Shown: positions 1-9,463, counted from the first letter of the stretch. The stretch is DNA of 64,000 nucleotides from Methylobacterium sp. Leaf99 (GCF_001422375.1 NZ_LMMU01000001.1:1858178-1922177); one strand, 5' to 3'. A program made the numbers and translations. The notes: generated from the sequence alone by a model not told the origin.

Positions 1-572
1 TTGTCGGACCAGTAATCGTAGTGGGCGATGCGGCGGAGCGACGCCTCGATGCCGCCGAGGATGATCGGCACGTCCTTGTAGGCCTCGCGGCAGCGCTGCG
101 TGTAGACGATGGTCGACCGGTCCGGGCGGGCGCCGCCTTCCCCGCCCGCCGTGTAGGCGTCGTCGCTGCGCAGGCGCCGGTCCGCCGTGTAGCGGTTCAC
201 CATCGAATCGAGATTGCCGCCGGTGACGCCGAAGAACAGCGTCGGCCGGCCGAGCGCCTTGAACGGCTCCGCCGATTGCCAGTCGGGCTGCGCGATGATG
301 CCGACCCGGAAGCCCTGCGCTTCGAGCAGGCGGCCGATGATGGCCATGCCGAAGCTCGGATGATCGACATAGGCGTCGCCCGTCACCAGGACGATGTCGC
401 AGGAATCCCACCCGAGCCTGTCCATCTCGGCACGGCTCATGGGCAGGAACGGCGCCGCCTTCCCGGGACGCGGCGGCTTGCAGGCGAGGGGCTTGCAGGC
501 GAGGGGAGCCGGGGATCGGCTCGCGGAAGCCTGGAGGTGGGAATCTTGGAGGCGGGAATCTTGGAGGTCCAT
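1..572 (-). CDS. YgiQ family radical SAM protein (N-terminal part, runs off window)
   Basis: The minus frame is open to the left window edge and reads through the hallmark UPF0313/YgiQ N-terminal block [20 protein letters not shown] and then [19 protein letters not shown]. YgiQ proteins are radical SAM enzymes of unknown substrate. The CxxxCxxC cluster motif lies further in and is outside the window, so only about 190 residues are present. I start at the ATG at 572; the family block begins about 40 residues in. That 40-residue extension is made of two short tandem duplications (15-bp units at 475-504 and 533-562), so an ATG at 440 is possible but would cut into the conserved FLPM block. Confidence 0.85.
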   Translation of the reverse strand, partial: MDLQDSRLQDSHLQASASRSPAPLACKPLACKPPRPGKAAPFLPMSRAEMDRLGWDSCDIVLVTGDAYVDHPSFGMAIIGRLLEAQGFRVGIIAQPDWQSAEPFKALGRPTLFFGVTGGNLDSMVNRYTADRRLRSDDAYTAGGEGGARPDRSTIVYTQRCREAYKDVPIILGGIEASLRRIAHYDYWSD

Positions 573-765
573 GGGGGCTGTCCATAGACCGCCCAGGCCG
601 CGAGCTCAACGAAGAGCGGGGTGGCCGGGAGCCGCGACCTCACCCCAGCGGCTGAGACCGGCTTTCGGTCCGCAGCGGGGTCTGTTTCACGTACCCTCAC
701 GGACGTCGGGGGCGGACGCTTGAACGGCGGGGTCGGGTCGGCTCCGGGCAGGACCCAGCGTCAGC

Positions 766-1830
766 TCACAATCCTGAAGCCCCTCCCGAAACCCGCCGTA
801 CCGTCCCCGCCCGCGGATGGGCGGCGTCGAACGCGTCCATGAGGCGGGCGGCGTCGACCTTGGTGTAGAGCTGGGTCGTCGACAGGGAGGCGTGGCCCAA
901 AAGCTCCTGGATCGCCCGCAGCTCGCCCTGGCGGCCGAGCAGATGGGTGGCGAAGGAGTGGCGCAGGGCATGCGGCGTCGCGCTCGGCGGCAGGCCCAGG
1001 GCGCCGCGCATGGACGCGACGGCGTACTGGATGATCCGGGGCGAGAGCGGGCCGCCCTTGGCCCCTACGAAGAGCGGTCCCTCCGGGTCGAGGCTGTAGG
1101 GGCAGGCGGCGCGGTAGGCCGCCACCGCCTGCTGGACGGCGGGCAGCACCGGCACCATCCGCATCTTGTCGCCCTTGCCGGTGACGGTGATGGACTCCGT
1201 GCCCGGCCCCGGCGCGTCCCTGGCGGCGAGGCCCAGCGCCTCGGAGATGCGGAGCCCCGAGCCGTAGAGCAGCGCGATCACCGCCGCGTCGCGGGCGATG
1301 ATCCAGGGCTCGCGATCCTCGCCGTCGCGCAGGGCCGTGCCGGTCATGGCTTTCGCCGCGGGGATGGGGATCGGCCGGGGCAGGCGGCGCTCCACCTTGG
1401 GCGAGCGCACGGCGCCCAGCGCCGCCACGGTGCCGTGGCCCTCGCGGGCGAGGTGCCGGGCGAACGAGCGCAGGCCGGCGAGCTGGCGCATGAGCGAGCG
1501 CCCGCCGATGCCCTCGGCCCGGCGGGCGGCGAGGAACCCGCGCAGGTCGCGGGGCTTCAGGGCGACGAGGCCGGGAATGTCGGGGCGGCCGTGCCGGGCC
1601 TGGCGGTGGGCGAGGAACTGACGCAGGTCGCGGGCATAGGCTTCCGCCGTGTTGCCGGCCATCCGGCGCTCGCGCAGCAATTCGTCCTGCCAGGTGCCGA
1701 ACGCGGTTTGAAGGGCGGCGTCGCCGGGGAACGCCAAGGTGTCCGGGACGGTCGAGGCGTCGGGGACGGTCGAGGCGTCGGGGGGGGCGTCCGGCGGGGG
1801 CGGCGTGGGCTGGAGCATCGGCGCGGCCAT
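766..1830 (-). CDS. xerC: Tyrosine recombinase XerC/XerD
   Basis: Site-specific tyrosine recombinase, by family role a resolver of chromosome dimers at dif. The N-terminal SAM-like DNA-binding domain is followed by a catalytic domain with the expected residues: Arg in GSGLRISEALGL, Lys in the beta-hairpin GKGDK, HALRHSFATHLL (H-x-x-R), and GHASLSTTQLYTK with His and the nucleophilic Tyr. The start is uncertain: ATG at 1830 is used, but a GTG at 1881 and an ATG at 1818 are in frame. The extension holds a duplicated DASTVPDASTVPD. XerC versus XerD cannot be settled from this sequence alone; the gene diverges from the following phosphatase. Confidence 0.85.
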   Translation of the reverse strand: MAAPMLQPTPPPPDAPPDASTVPDASTVPDTLAFPGDAALQTAFGTWQDELLRERRMAGNTAEAYARDLRQFLAHRQARHGRPDIPGLVALKPRDLRGFLAARRAEGIGGRSLMRQLAGLRSFARHLAREGHGTVAALGAVRSPKVERRLPRPIPIPAAKAMTGTALRDGEDREPWIIARDAAVIALLYGSGLRISEALGLAARDAPGPGTESITVTGKGDKMRMVPVLPAVQQAVAAYRAACPYSLDPEGPLFVGAKGGPLSPRIIQYAVASMRGALGLPPSATPHALRHSFATHLLGRQGELRAIQELLGHASLSTTQLYTKVDAARLMDAFDAAHPRAGTVRRVSGGASGL

Positions 1831-1964
1831 CCTGAGCGTTGGCCGCCCACTCAACGCGCTCTTGGTTGAGGCTCCGTTCACGGGCGCGGTGCGACGCCGC
1901 CCTTTCCGCCATGGGGCCGGCCGCCTATCTCGGCCCTAACCCCCGCCCTCCACATCGGACCCCC

Positions 1965-2555
1965 ATGACCCCGACGCGCATCGTCTGCATCCGCCACGGC
2001 GAATCGACCTTCAACGCCGCCCACCGCCTCACGGGGCGCGACCCCGGCCACATCGATGCCCGCCTGACCGAGCGGGGGCAGGCCCAGGTCGCGGCCGCCC
2101 GCGCCGATCTCCACGACATCGCCTTCGACCTCGTGGTGACCTCGCCCCTGACCCGGGCGATCCAGACCACCAAGGGGATCTTTTCGGGCCATCCGGCCGA
2201 GCCGAAAATCCTCGTCGAGGTGCTGCACCGGGAGTGCCAGGAGAGCAGCTGCGACATGGGCCGCGCCGCCTCCGTGCTCGCCGCCGAGTTCCCCGACGTC
2301 GCCGTCGATCACCTGCCCGAGATCTGGTGGCACGAAGGCGGCGAGCCCGATGCCGACGGCATCCACGTCGAGCCCCGCACCCTGTTCGACGACCGCGTCG
2401 CGGCGTTTCGCGACTGGCTCGCGGCGCGGCCCGAGGGCACCATCGCGGTGGTCGGCCACGGCACGTTCTTCTACCACCTCACCGGCGTGTGGCTCGACAA
2501 CTGCGAGACCGTCGAACTCGACCTCGGCACCGACCGGATCACCCGGCGGGCCTGA
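1965..2555 (+). CDS. Histidine phosphatase family protein (phosphoglycerate mutase-like)
   Basis: A 196-residue single-domain protein. The phosphohistidine motif is at the N-terminus (RIVCIRHGESTFN, His11) with a downstream Arg in TSPLTRAIQT and a second catalytic His in VVGHGTFF, the usual layout of the two-histidine phosphatase superfamily. The length is that of a small phosphatase rather than a 230-250 residue GpmA, so general phosphatase activity is more likely than mutase; the substrate is unknown. The start is the ATG at 1965. An upstream extension in frame overlaps the divergent recombinase and lacks similarity. It ends 1 bp before the convergent exporter gene. Confidence 0.8.
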   Translation: MTPTRIVCIRHGESTFNAAHRLTGRDPGHIDARLTERGQAQVAAARADLHDIAFDLVVTSPLTRAIQTTKGIFSGHPAEPKILVEVLHRECQESSCDMGRAASVLAAEFPDVAVDHLPEIWWHEGGEPDADGIHVEPRTLFDDRVAAFRDWLAARPEGTIAVVGHGTFFYHLTGVWLDNCETVELDLGTDRITRRA

Positions 2556-2556
2556 A

Positions 2557-3561
2557 TCAGCCGCCCGAACCGAAGGCGAGGCCGGTGAGCATGGCCATGC
2601 CGAGCACCAGCACGAAGGCGCCGGCCACGAGTTCGAGGGCGGCCACCGCCCGCGTGCCCGCCGTGCCCCGGCCGCCGGCCAGGCGCAGGGCGAGGGCCTT
2701 GGCGAAGACGGCGACGCTCGCCAGCACGCCCGTGGTCAGGGCCGTACCCAGCGCCATGGCGAAGGTGGCGGCGATGCCGGCCCACAGCATGTGCTGGGAC
2801 ACCGAGAAGACGAGGATGAGGATCGCGCCGGCGCAGGGGCGCGAGCCGGCGGCCAGCACCACGCCGGCCCGCTCGCGCCACGTGCCGAGGCGGGCCAGGG
2901 CCGCGCCGTCGGTGAGGTGGACGTGGCCGCACCCCGGGCCGCAGGCGTCCGCCTCGCGCCCGAGGGCGGCGAGGCGTCCGGCCTTGCGCCAGGTCACGGC
3001 GAGGCCGAGGGCCGCCACCAGGGCGAAGCTCGCGGTCTCGATGAGCGTGCCGGCCCGGGTCATGCCGGCGGCGGTGGCGTTGAGGAGCAGGCTGCCGATG
3101 CCGACGATGGCCACGGCCACCACGGCCTGCAGCAGGGCTGCGGCGAAGCTGAGGGAGAAGCCGCGGGCGAGGGTGCGTTCCCCGGCGACGATGTAGCCGG
3201 CGATGACTGCCTTGCCGTGGCCGGGGCCGGCGGCGTGGAACACCCCGTAGCTGAAGCCCAGCAGCAGCATCGGCCCCCAGGCGCCGCCGGCCTTGATGCC
3301 CTGGAGCGCGCCCTGGAGGCTGCGGGAAAAACTCGCCTGGAGGGCCAGGACCCGGCCGCCGAGGCCGGTGGCCGAGGGCGCCGCCTCGCGAAAGCCGATG
3401 CCGAACGGCGAGCGCGGCGGCGGGGCCGCCACGTCCGGTCCGAGGACGAGCATGAGGCCGGTGAGGAGGGCGGCGGCCAGGGCCGTCGCGCCGGCGGCCA
3501 GGATCAGGCGCCGGCCGAGGAGCCCCGGCGGCGGTGCCGCCACGGCGGCGCCTACGGACAC
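2557..3561 (-). CDS. NicO-type nickel/cobalt efflux permease
   Basis: Inner-membrane permease of the NicO/RcnA family, about 334 residues with six or more hydrophobic segments. The characteristic GISYGVFHAAGPGHGK-type block is present as LLLGFSYGVFHAAGPGHGK, together with SRPCAGAILILVF. A Cys/His-rich loop (CGPGCGHVH) lies mid-protein and could bind metal. The GTG start at 3561 lies inside the end of the upstream DUF1007 gene, giving a 10-bp overlap and probable translational coupling. The metal is inferred from family; regulation is not visible. Confidence 0.8.
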   Translation of the reverse strand: MSVGAAVAAPPPGLLGRRLILAAGATALAAALLTGLMLVLGPDVAAPPPRSPFGIGFREAAPSATGLGGRVLALQASFSRSLQGALQGIKAGGAWGPMLLLGFSYGVFHAAGPGHGKAVIAGYIVAGERTLARGFSLSFAAALLQAVVAVAIVGIGSLLLNATAAGMTRAGTLIETASFALVAALGLAVTWRKAGRLAALGREADACGPGCGHVHLTDGAALARLGTWRERAGVVLAAGSRPCAGAILILVFSVSQHMLWAGIAATFAMALGTALTTGVLASVAVFAKALALRLAGGRGTAGTRAVAALELVAGAFVLVLGMAMLTGLAFGSGG

Positions 3562-4256
3562 GCGACGATGATCCGGTTGGCGAACTGGCTGCCGTAATTC
3601 GCCGAGGCGGTCAGCGCCTCGAAGAACGCCTCCGACAGGCCGGGCTTGGCATCGGCCGTCTTGCCATCGGGCGTCCTGCCATCGGCCGTCTTGCCCGCGT
3701 CCGGCTTCGGCCGGGTCAGGGAGGCGGCGCAGCCCGCCGGCGCGCCCGTGAGGCGGGCGGCGTCGGCCTCGTCGGAGAGGCCGAAGGCGACGAAGTAGGT
3801 CGGATCGTACACCTCCACGGTCGTCACCCCGCGCCCCTGCGCCACGGGCGCCTTGAGGGGCAGCAGGAAGGTGAGGGTGAGCTTGCCGTCCGCCATGGCC
3901 ATGCGCGGCTCGGTGGGATCGGCGAAGAGCTGCTCCTTGCCCGCGACCTTGAGCTTGGTGAAGTAGCCGAACTCGGCCAGATTCGCGGTGTTCTCGCGGG
4001 CCAGGGACGAGAGTTCGTCGGGGGAGAACACGCCGTCGCCGTTGGTGTCGAGGCCCTGGACCACGAAGGCCGAGTAGGAGGCGTCGAAGGTCCAGGCGTT
4101 GCGGATGCCGGTGACGCGCCCGCCCTCGCCGTAGGCGATCTCGGCCTTGGTCGTAACCCAGACGTGGGGATGCGCCTCGGCCGGACGGGCGAGGGCCGCA
4201 CCCGCGGCCAGGGCGGCGAGACCGGTCAGGAAGCGTTTGGGCAGAGCGGTCGGCAT
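3552..4256 (-). CDS. DUF1007 periplasmic protein, partner of the NicO exporter
   Basis: 234 residues with a signal peptide (positive MPTALPKR, hydrophobic core, AxA-like site near residue 28) and the DUF1007 opening AHPHVWV. DUF1007 proteins are routinely paired with NicO permeases and are presumed periplasmic accessory proteins of metal export. An EF-hand-like loop, DTNGDGVFSPDE, is visible around residue 70, suggesting calcium or other divalent metal binding. A low-complexity repeat (KTADGRTPDGKTADAK) sits near the C-terminus. It is first of a two-gene operon with the permease. Confidence 0.8.
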   Translation of the reverse strand: MPTALPKRFLTGLAALAAGAALARPAEAHPHVWVTTKAEIAYGEGGRVTGIRNAWTFDASYSAFVVQGLDTNGDGVFSPDELSSLARENTANLAEFGYFTKLKVAGKEQLFADPTEPRMAMADGKLTLTFLLPLKAPVAQGRGVTTVEVYDPTYFVAFGLSDEADAARLTGAPAGCAASLTRPKPDAGKTADGRTPDGKTADAKPGLSEAFFEALTASANYGSQFANRIIVACP

Positions 4257-4417
4257 GGCACGGGACGCTCGCGGGTCGTGGTGAAGAAAGCGTAAACGAC
4301 GCCCTTCGCCAAGTTGGGCTTTGCCGAGCGTGGGCCGGCCTCATCCATTCCGGTTCAGTGGGGCGAAAGCGAGGCGTCGCGGTCCTCGGCCCCGGCGCGT
4401 CGTCCGTCGACGGCCGC

Positions 4418-4900
4418 TCAATCCCGCCGGGTCAGGGCGGCGATCTCGGCTTCCTCGGCGGCGCTGAGGCCCTGCGGCGCGGGCCCGGCGCGGCGGCGGG
4501 ACAGGCGCCACAGGCCGAAGATCCCGAGGCCGAGGGCGGCCAGCGGCGTCAGCCACAGGAGCAGGGTGTGGGCGGCGAAGACCGGACGCAGGAGCACGTA
4601 CTCGCCGTAGCGCCCGACCACGTAGGATTCGACCTGGGGGTCGGTGTCGCCGGCCTGGAGGCGCTCGCGGACGATGACGCGCAGGTCCCGGGCCAGGGGC
4701 GCGTCGGAATCGTCGATGGACTGGTTCTGGCACACGAGGCAGCGCAGACCCGCCGAGATCTCCCGCGCCCGCGCCTCCATGGCCGGATCCTTCAGCACCT
4801 CGTCGGGCTGCACCGCGCGCGCCCCGCCGAAGGGGACAACGACGCCCCCGGCGGAGCCGAGGGCCAGCAGCAGGGCGAGGGCGAGGCGGGGGGCGGTCAT
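4418..4900 (-). CDS. ccmH: Cytochrome c maturation protein CcmH
   Basis: 160-residue thiol-disulfide component of the System I cytochrome c maturation machinery, which reduces apocytochrome CxxCH cysteines. It has a signal peptide, the CcmH motif LRCLVCQNQSIDDSDA (Cys54 and Cys57) followed by LARDLR, and one membrane anchor near residues 112-133. The ATG overlaps the stop of ccmF (ATGA, 4897-4900), so it is translationally coupled and last in the operon. Confidence 0.93.
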   Translation of the reverse strand: MTAPRLALALLLALGSAGGVVVPFGGARAVQPDEVLKDPAMEARAREISAGLRCLVCQNQSIDDSDAPLARDLRVIVRERLQAGDTDPQVESYVVGRYGEYVLLRPVFAAHTLLLWLTPLAALGLGIFGLWRLSRRRAGPAPQGLSAAEEAEIAALTRRD

Positions 4901-6900
4901 TCCGCCGCCGCCATGCCGGCGGGCAGGGGCTTCGTCCGGGCCTTGGCCGGGGCGCCGACCCGCATGCGCCGGTCGGTGAGCGAGACCGCGCCGCCGAGCG
5001 CCATCACCACGGCGCCGAGCCAGATCAGCAGCACCAGGGGCTTCGAGTACAGGCGCAGGCCGATGGCCCCCTCGGGCATCACCTCGCCGAGGCTCGCATA
5101 GACCTGGCTGACGCCGACGGTGAGAAGGCCGGATTCCGTCACCGTCATCTTGCGGCTCGGGTAGAACCGCTTGCCCGTCTCCACGGTGCCGATCATGTCG
5201 CCGGCCGTGTTGCGGATGGTGAGGAAGGCCGTGGTCTCGGAATAGTTCTCGCCCATGCGCGGGCCGACCCGGTCGAGGGTGGCGACGTAGGGGCCCGAGG
5301 TCAGGGACTCGCCGGGCTTCAGGGTCTTCAGCCCCTCCGTCGCCCAACCCTGGGCGGCGATGCCGAGGACCACCACGCCGACGCCCGCATGGGCGAGCGC
5401 CGTGCCCCAGGCCGAGCGCGGCAGGCCGATGGCCCGGCGCCAGACCACGGAGGCCCTGCGGGTCCGGCTGGCGCCGTAGCCCCGCGCCCGCGAGACGATC
5501 TCCAGGACGGAGCCGATGACGAGGTAGGCGCCGAGGCCGATGCCGACGGGAGCCATCATCGGGCCGCCCCAGGTGTAGGCGAGGGTGGCCAGGCCCACCA
5601 CCAGGGCGAAGGCGAGGGCCGCGAACAGGCGCTGGGCGGCGGCGTGCACGTCGCCGCGCTTCCACGCCAGGGTCTGGCCGAAGGGGACGATGAGCAGCAG
5701 CGGGATCGCCAGGGGGATGAAGGTGTAGTTGAAGAACGGCGGACCCACGGAGATCTTCTCCGCCGTGAGCATTTCCAGGAGCAGCGGATAGAGGGTGCCG
5801 ACGAACACCGTGGCGCAGGCGGCGGCGAGGAACAGGTTGTTCATGACGAGCGCCCCCTCGCGGGAGATCGGCGCGAACAGCCCGCCCTGGCGCAGCATCG
5901 GCGCCCGCCACGCGAACAGGGTCAGGGAGCCGCCGATGAACAGGATCAGGATCGCCAGGATGAAGATGCCGCGCGTCGGGTCGGTGGCGAAGGAATGCAC
6001 CGAGGTGAGCACGCCGGACCGCACGATGAAGGTGCCGAGGAGGGAGAGCGAGAAGGTCAGGATGGCGAGGAGCACCGTCCAGACCTTGAGGGCGTCGCGC
6101 TTCTCCATCACCACGGTGGAGTGCAGCAGCGCCGTGCCGGCGAGCCACGGCATCAGGGAGGCGTTCTCGACGGGGTCCCAGAACCACCAGCCGCCCCAGC
6201 CGAGCTCGTAATAGGCCCAGTACGAGCCCATGGCGATGCCGAGGGTCAGGAAGCTCCAGGCGGTGAGGGTCCACGGCCGCACGGCCCGGGCCCAGACGGC
6301 GTCGATGCGCCCGTCGATGAGGGCCGCGATGGCGAACGCGAAGGTGATGGAGAACCCGACATAGCCGACGTAGAGCAGCGGCGGGTGGATCGCGAGGCCG
6401 AAATCCTGCAGCAGCGGGTTGAGGTCGTTGCCCTCGGGTGGGGCCGGGCTGACGCGGGCGAACGGGTTCGAGGTCGTGATGATGAACAGCACGAACACGA
6501 AGGTGATCAGGCCCTGCACCGCGAGGGTGTTGGCCCTCAGCGTCGGCGGCACGGAGTCCCGCGCCACGGCCACCAGGGCCCCGAACAGGGCGAGGATGAG
6601 GATCCAGAGGAGCATCGAGCCCTCGTGGTTCCCCCACACGCCGGACAGCTTGTAGAGGAAGGGCTTGGCCGTGTGCGAGTTCTCGACCACGTTCTGGACC
6701 GAGAAGTCCGAGGTGGCGTGGGCGTAGGTCAGCGCCCCGAAGCTGAACAGGATGCAGGCGAAGGTGCCCAGAGCCGCCGGCGTCGCCACGGCGCGCAGGG
6801 CCCGGTCGCCCGAGCGGGCGGCCCAGACCGGCATCACCGCCTGGACGAGGGAGAGGGCGAGCGCCAGGGCGAGGGCGAAGTGGCCGACTTCGATCAGCAC
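4897..6900 (-). CDS. ccmF: Heme lyase CcmF/NrfE
   Basis: Polytopic 667-residue inner-membrane heme lyase that ligates heme to apocytochrome c. The WGxHEGS block (GVWGNHEGSMLLW) and the tryptophan-rich heme-handling segment WGGWWFWDPVENASLMPW are both present, and the length matches the family. It lies 46 bp downstream of ccmE and overlaps ccmH by 4 bp. The C-terminus carries a short Ala/Lys/Pro tail. Confidence 0.95.
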   Translation of the reverse strand: MLIEVGHFALALALALSLVQAVMPVWAARSGDRALRAVATPAALGTFACILFSFGALTYAHATSDFSVQNVVENSHTAKPFLYKLSGVWGNHEGSMLLWILILALFGALVAVARDSVPPTLRANTLAVQGLITFVFVLFIITTSNPFARVSPAPPEGNDLNPLLQDFGLAIHPPLLYVGYVGFSITFAFAIAALIDGRIDAVWARAVRPWTLTAWSFLTLGIAMGSYWAYYELGWGGWWFWDPVENASLMPWLAGTALLHSTVVMEKRDALKVWTVLLAILTFSLSLLGTFIVRSGVLTSVHSFATDPTRGIFILAILILFIGGSLTLFAWRAPMLRQGGLFAPISREGALVMNNLFLAAACATVFVGTLYPLLLEMLTAEKISVGPPFFNYTFIPLAIPLLLIVPFGQTLAWKRGDVHAAAQRLFAALAFALVVGLATLAYTWGGPMMAPVGIGLGAYLVIGSVLEIVSRARGYGASRTRRASVVWRRAIGLPRSAWGTALAHAGVGVVVLGIAAQGWATEGLKTLKPGESLTSGPYVATLDRVGPRMGENYSETTAFLTIRNTAGDMIGTVETGKRFYPSRKMTVTESGLLTVGVSQVYASLGEVMPEGAIGLRLYSKPLVLLIWLGAVVMALGGAVSLTDRRMRVGAPAKARTKPLPAGMAAAE

Positions 6901-6946
6901 GGGGTGGCGTCCTTCCGGAAAAATTCTTGGCGGGACAGTCTCGGCA

Positions 6947-7486
6947 TCATCGCTCGCTGCGCTGTCCGAGCGTCTTGTCCGTGAGGGCCGTGCTGGCGTC
7001 GGCGGGCTTGGCCGGGTTGGGCTTGGCTGGGTTGGGCTTGTCGACCATGCCCTTGCCCTCCTGCCAGCGCCCCTGCGCCTTGAGGGCGTCGGCGACCTCG
7101 CGGGGCATGTAGGATTCGTCGTGCTTGGCCAGCACCGTGTCGGCGCGGAACAGCCCGCCCGGCTCGAGGCGGCCCTCCGCCACGATGCCCTGGCCCTCGC
7201 GGAACAGGTCGGGCAGCAGGCCGCGATACGCCACCGTCACGGTGGCGTTGGTGTCGGTCACGGCGAACTCCACAGTCTGGTCCGGTCCGCGCTGGAGCGA
7301 TCCGTCCTTGACGAGGCCGCCGAGGCGGAACCGCGTGCCGGGTGCCACGCCCTGGGCGGCGACCTCCGTCGGCGAGCGGAAGAACACGATCGACCCGCTC
7401 ATGGCCGACAGGATCAGTCCCAGCGCCAGGGCCAGCACGGCGCCGCAGGCACTGATGAGGATGAGGCGGCGGCTCTTGCGGGTCAC
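6947..7486 (-). CDS. ccmE: Cytochrome c maturation heme chaperone CcmE
   Basis: Membrane-anchored periplasmic heme chaperone, 179 residues. It has one N-terminal transmembrane segment (about residues 8-30), an OB-fold domain, and the heme-attachment motif [10 protein letters not shown] with His122 as the covalent ligand and Tyr126 as axial ligand. The start is GTG. The C-terminal tail contains a tandem duplication [12 protein letters not shown]. It receives heme from CcmC and passes it to CcmF, encoded immediately downstream. Confidence 0.93.
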   Translation of the reverse strand: MTRKSRRLILISACGAVLALALGLILSAMSGSIVFFRSPTEVAAQGVAPGTRFRLGGLVKDGSLQRGPDQTVEFAVTDTNATVTVAYRGLLPDLFREGQGIVAEGRLEPGGLFRADTVLAKHDESYMPREVADALKAQGRWQEGKGMVDKPNPAKPNPAKPADASTALTDKTLGQRSER

Positions 7487-7684
7487 GCGGGTTGTCCCGT
7501 CTCGGTTGGGGCGTCACGGGCGCCGGCGGCGGGCTTTTCCGTCGCCGGCGGACGTGATCGTCTCTGGAATGAGCGTAAGGAACGGTGTCGGACGCTCCGC
7601 CGCCCGGGTCAAGGTCGGCGGCCGGGACCGATTGTCAGGGGCAAACCCGATTCAGCGGCGGTCCGGGGTCGGGACGCCCTTCGA

Positions 7685-9259
7685 TCAGGGCCTGGGCTGG
7701 GCGTTCAGCCCGAGTTCGCGCCCGAGTTCGTCGAGGCGCTCCTTCGCCTGGGGCTCGGGGCTCTGGGCCATCCGCGCCCGGTCGAGGGCCTGGAGCGCCT
7801 GGGTGCGCTCGCCCAGCACGGCGTAGGAGCGCACGAGGCGCAGCCAGTCGTCGATGGTCCCGCCCTTGGCGGCCAGGCGCCGGTCGAGCCCCGCGACCAT
7901 GCCGCGGATGGCCGCATCGCGCTCGGCCGCCGGCATGGCCTTCACGGCGGCCACCGCCGCCTCGGTGCCGGCCTGACCCGCATCCTTCGCGGCCTCGCCC
8001 GGACCGGACTTGACGGCATCGGACTTGGCAGCATCGGACTTGGCAGCATCGGACTTTTCGCCCTCCGCCTTGCCCGCCCCGTCGGGCCGTGGACCGGCCT
8101 CCTTGGACAGGCCGAATTCCCCGGCCAGGGCGTCGAGGCCCTGGAGCGCCGTCGCGTCGGACGCCAGGGCCGTGCGCGCCCGGACCACGGCCCCGGCGGC
8201 CCCGTCGCGGTCCCCGAGCACGGCGAGGGAGCGCACGAGGCGCAGCCATTCGTCCGCCGTGCCGCCCTTCTCGGACAGACGCTGGTCGAGGCCGGCGACC
8301 ATGCTGCGGATGGCGGCGTTCCGGCCCTCCGGCGGCATCGCCTGGAGGGACGCGGCCGCGCCCGCCTCCGGCGCCGCACCCGTGCCGGGCCGTGCGGCCT
8401 CGGGCTTCGGGGGGGCCTCGCCCTTCAGGCGGGCGAGGTTGTCGCGAACCACCGGGAGCCACGGCGCGTCGGCGGGCGCCGTCTCGGCGAGGGCGGTGAG
8501 GCGCTGGATCGCCAGGGGAATGTCGCCGTCGAGCTCGGCCGCGCGGGCGAGGTAGAACCGCGGCTTGGCCGCCGTGCCGTCGAGGGCGACGGCACGCTCG
8601 AACAGAGTCTTGGCCTGGGGCGAGATCACGCCGTTGTTGCCGGCGATGAGGGCCTCGCCCCAGTCGGACAGGCGCTGCGGGGTCTCGCCGAGGGTGCGCG
8701 CGACGGCCTCGTAGGCATGGGCCGCGTCGTCGAACCGGCCCATCCGCATGTAGACGGGGGCTAGCACCGCCCAGCCGCGCCCGTCCGTGGGATTGCTGGC
8801 GAGGCGCGCCTCGATCTGCCCGATGGCGTTGAGCAGGTCCTGGCCGCCGGTCTCGGCCGCCTGCCGCTCGGCGGCGCCCTGGGCCGGCATGTGCGGCGAG
8901 CCGTAGAGCCCGTAGGCGATGAGGGCCACGAGGGGAATGGTCGAGAGGGCGAAGGCGGAGGCGGCGCGGCGCTGGCGCAGGGCCGGCTCGGCCATGCCGG
9001 GGGAGACGGGCACGCCGGCGCGGTTGGCCCGCAGCAGGCGCCGGCCGGCTTCCGTGCGGGCGGCCTCGGCCTCGGGCGGGGCGATGAGGCCGCGCGCCAG
9101 ATCCCGCTCGATCTCGCGCAGCTGGTCCTCGTAGAACCCCGTCTCGGTGTCCAGGGTGCCGGCCGCCGGCGCCGGAGTGGCCCGACGCGACATCGGCCAG
9201 AGCAGGGCGAGCACCGCCGCGCCGGTCATGAATGCCAGAATGAACCAGAGTGCCGTCAT
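7685..9259 (-). CDS. ccmI: Cytochrome c maturation protein CcmI (CycH) with duplicated C-terminal module
   Basis: 524-residue apocytochrome c chaperone. Two N-terminal membrane segments flank a cytoplasmic loop starting TGFYEDQLREIERD, followed by a periplasmic TPR region (about residues 150-290). The C-terminal half contains two copies of one module. Each has AAIR-x-MVAGLD-x-RL, then KGGT, then WLRLVRS-x-AVLG, and they are separated by a low-complexity KSDAAKSDAAKSDAVKS linker. Typical alphaproteobacterial CcmI carries this module too; the visible near-identity of the copies suggests tandem duplication. ATG at 9259 is used (a GTG lies one codon upstream). First gene of the ccmIEFH operon. 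Confidence 0.9.
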   Translation of the reverse strand: MTALWFILAFMTGAAVLALLWPMSRRATPAPAAGTLDTETGFYEDQLREIERDLARGLIAPPEAEAARTEAGRRLLRANRAGVPVSPGMAEPALRQRRAASAFALSTIPLVALIAYGLYGSPHMPAQGAAERQAAETGGQDLLNAIGQIEARLASNPTDGRGWAVLAPVYMRMGRFDDAAHAYEAVARTLGETPQRLSDWGEALIAGNNGVISPQAKTLFERAVALDGTAAKPRFYLARAAELDGDIPLAIQRLTALAETAPADAPWLPVVRDNLARLKGEAPPKPEAARPGTGAAPEAGAAASLQAMPPEGRNAAIRSMVAGLDQRLSEKGGTADEWLRLVRSLAVLGDRDGAAGAVVRARTALASDATALQGLDALAGEFGLSKEAGPRPDGAGKAEGEKSDAAKSDAAKSDAVKSGPGEAAKDAGQAGTEAAVAAVKAMPAAERDAAIRGMVAGLDRRLAAKGGTIDDWLRLVRSYAVLGERTQALQALDRARMAQSPEPQAKERLDELGRELGLNAQPRP

Positions 9260-9325
9260 CACGCCTCGAGATACTGTGCGCCCGCATGTAAGGCCACGCT
9301 CCGGCTCCTACGATGCGGACTTCCG

Positions 9326-9340
9326 GTGACACGGTGTCAC
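9326..9340. promoter_or_regulatory. Perfect 7-1-7 palindrome upstream of ccmI
   Basis: GTGACAC, one central base, then GTGTCAC. It lies 67 bp upstream of the ccmI start in the only sizeable gap before the ccm operon. The arrangement suits an operator, but no matching regulator is identified. Confidence 0.4.
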
Positions 9341-9416
9341 GCGAAGGACGGCGCGCGGCCGACCTTAACCGTGTGAAGCGGACTGGCAAATGGCAGCCGG
9401 GACGGGATTCACCCTA

Positions 9417-9463
9417 AGCAGGTTTCGCAGAAGGGGTCCCCGGTTCTGCGATAAAAACCTGCT
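9417..9463 (-). terminator. Two-part stem-loop just after the sensor kinase gene
   Basis: Outer arms AGCAGGTTT (9417-9425) and AAACCTGCT (9455-9463) enclose inner arms CGCAGAA (9426-9432) and TTCTGCG (9444-9450). The outer right arm touches the kinase stop codon. There is no clear T-run, so it could be a processing or attenuation hairpin rather than an intrinsic terminator. Confidence 0.5.

Noticed and set aside
573..765. Possible small RNA or tRNA between ygiQ and xerC
   Set aside because: No cloverleaf or terminator structure could be drawn from the sequence.
5389..6984. A 531-residue plus-strand frame opposite ccmF
   Set aside because: Composition is repetitive Glu/Arg/Gly with no domain; ccmF on the other strand is unambiguous.
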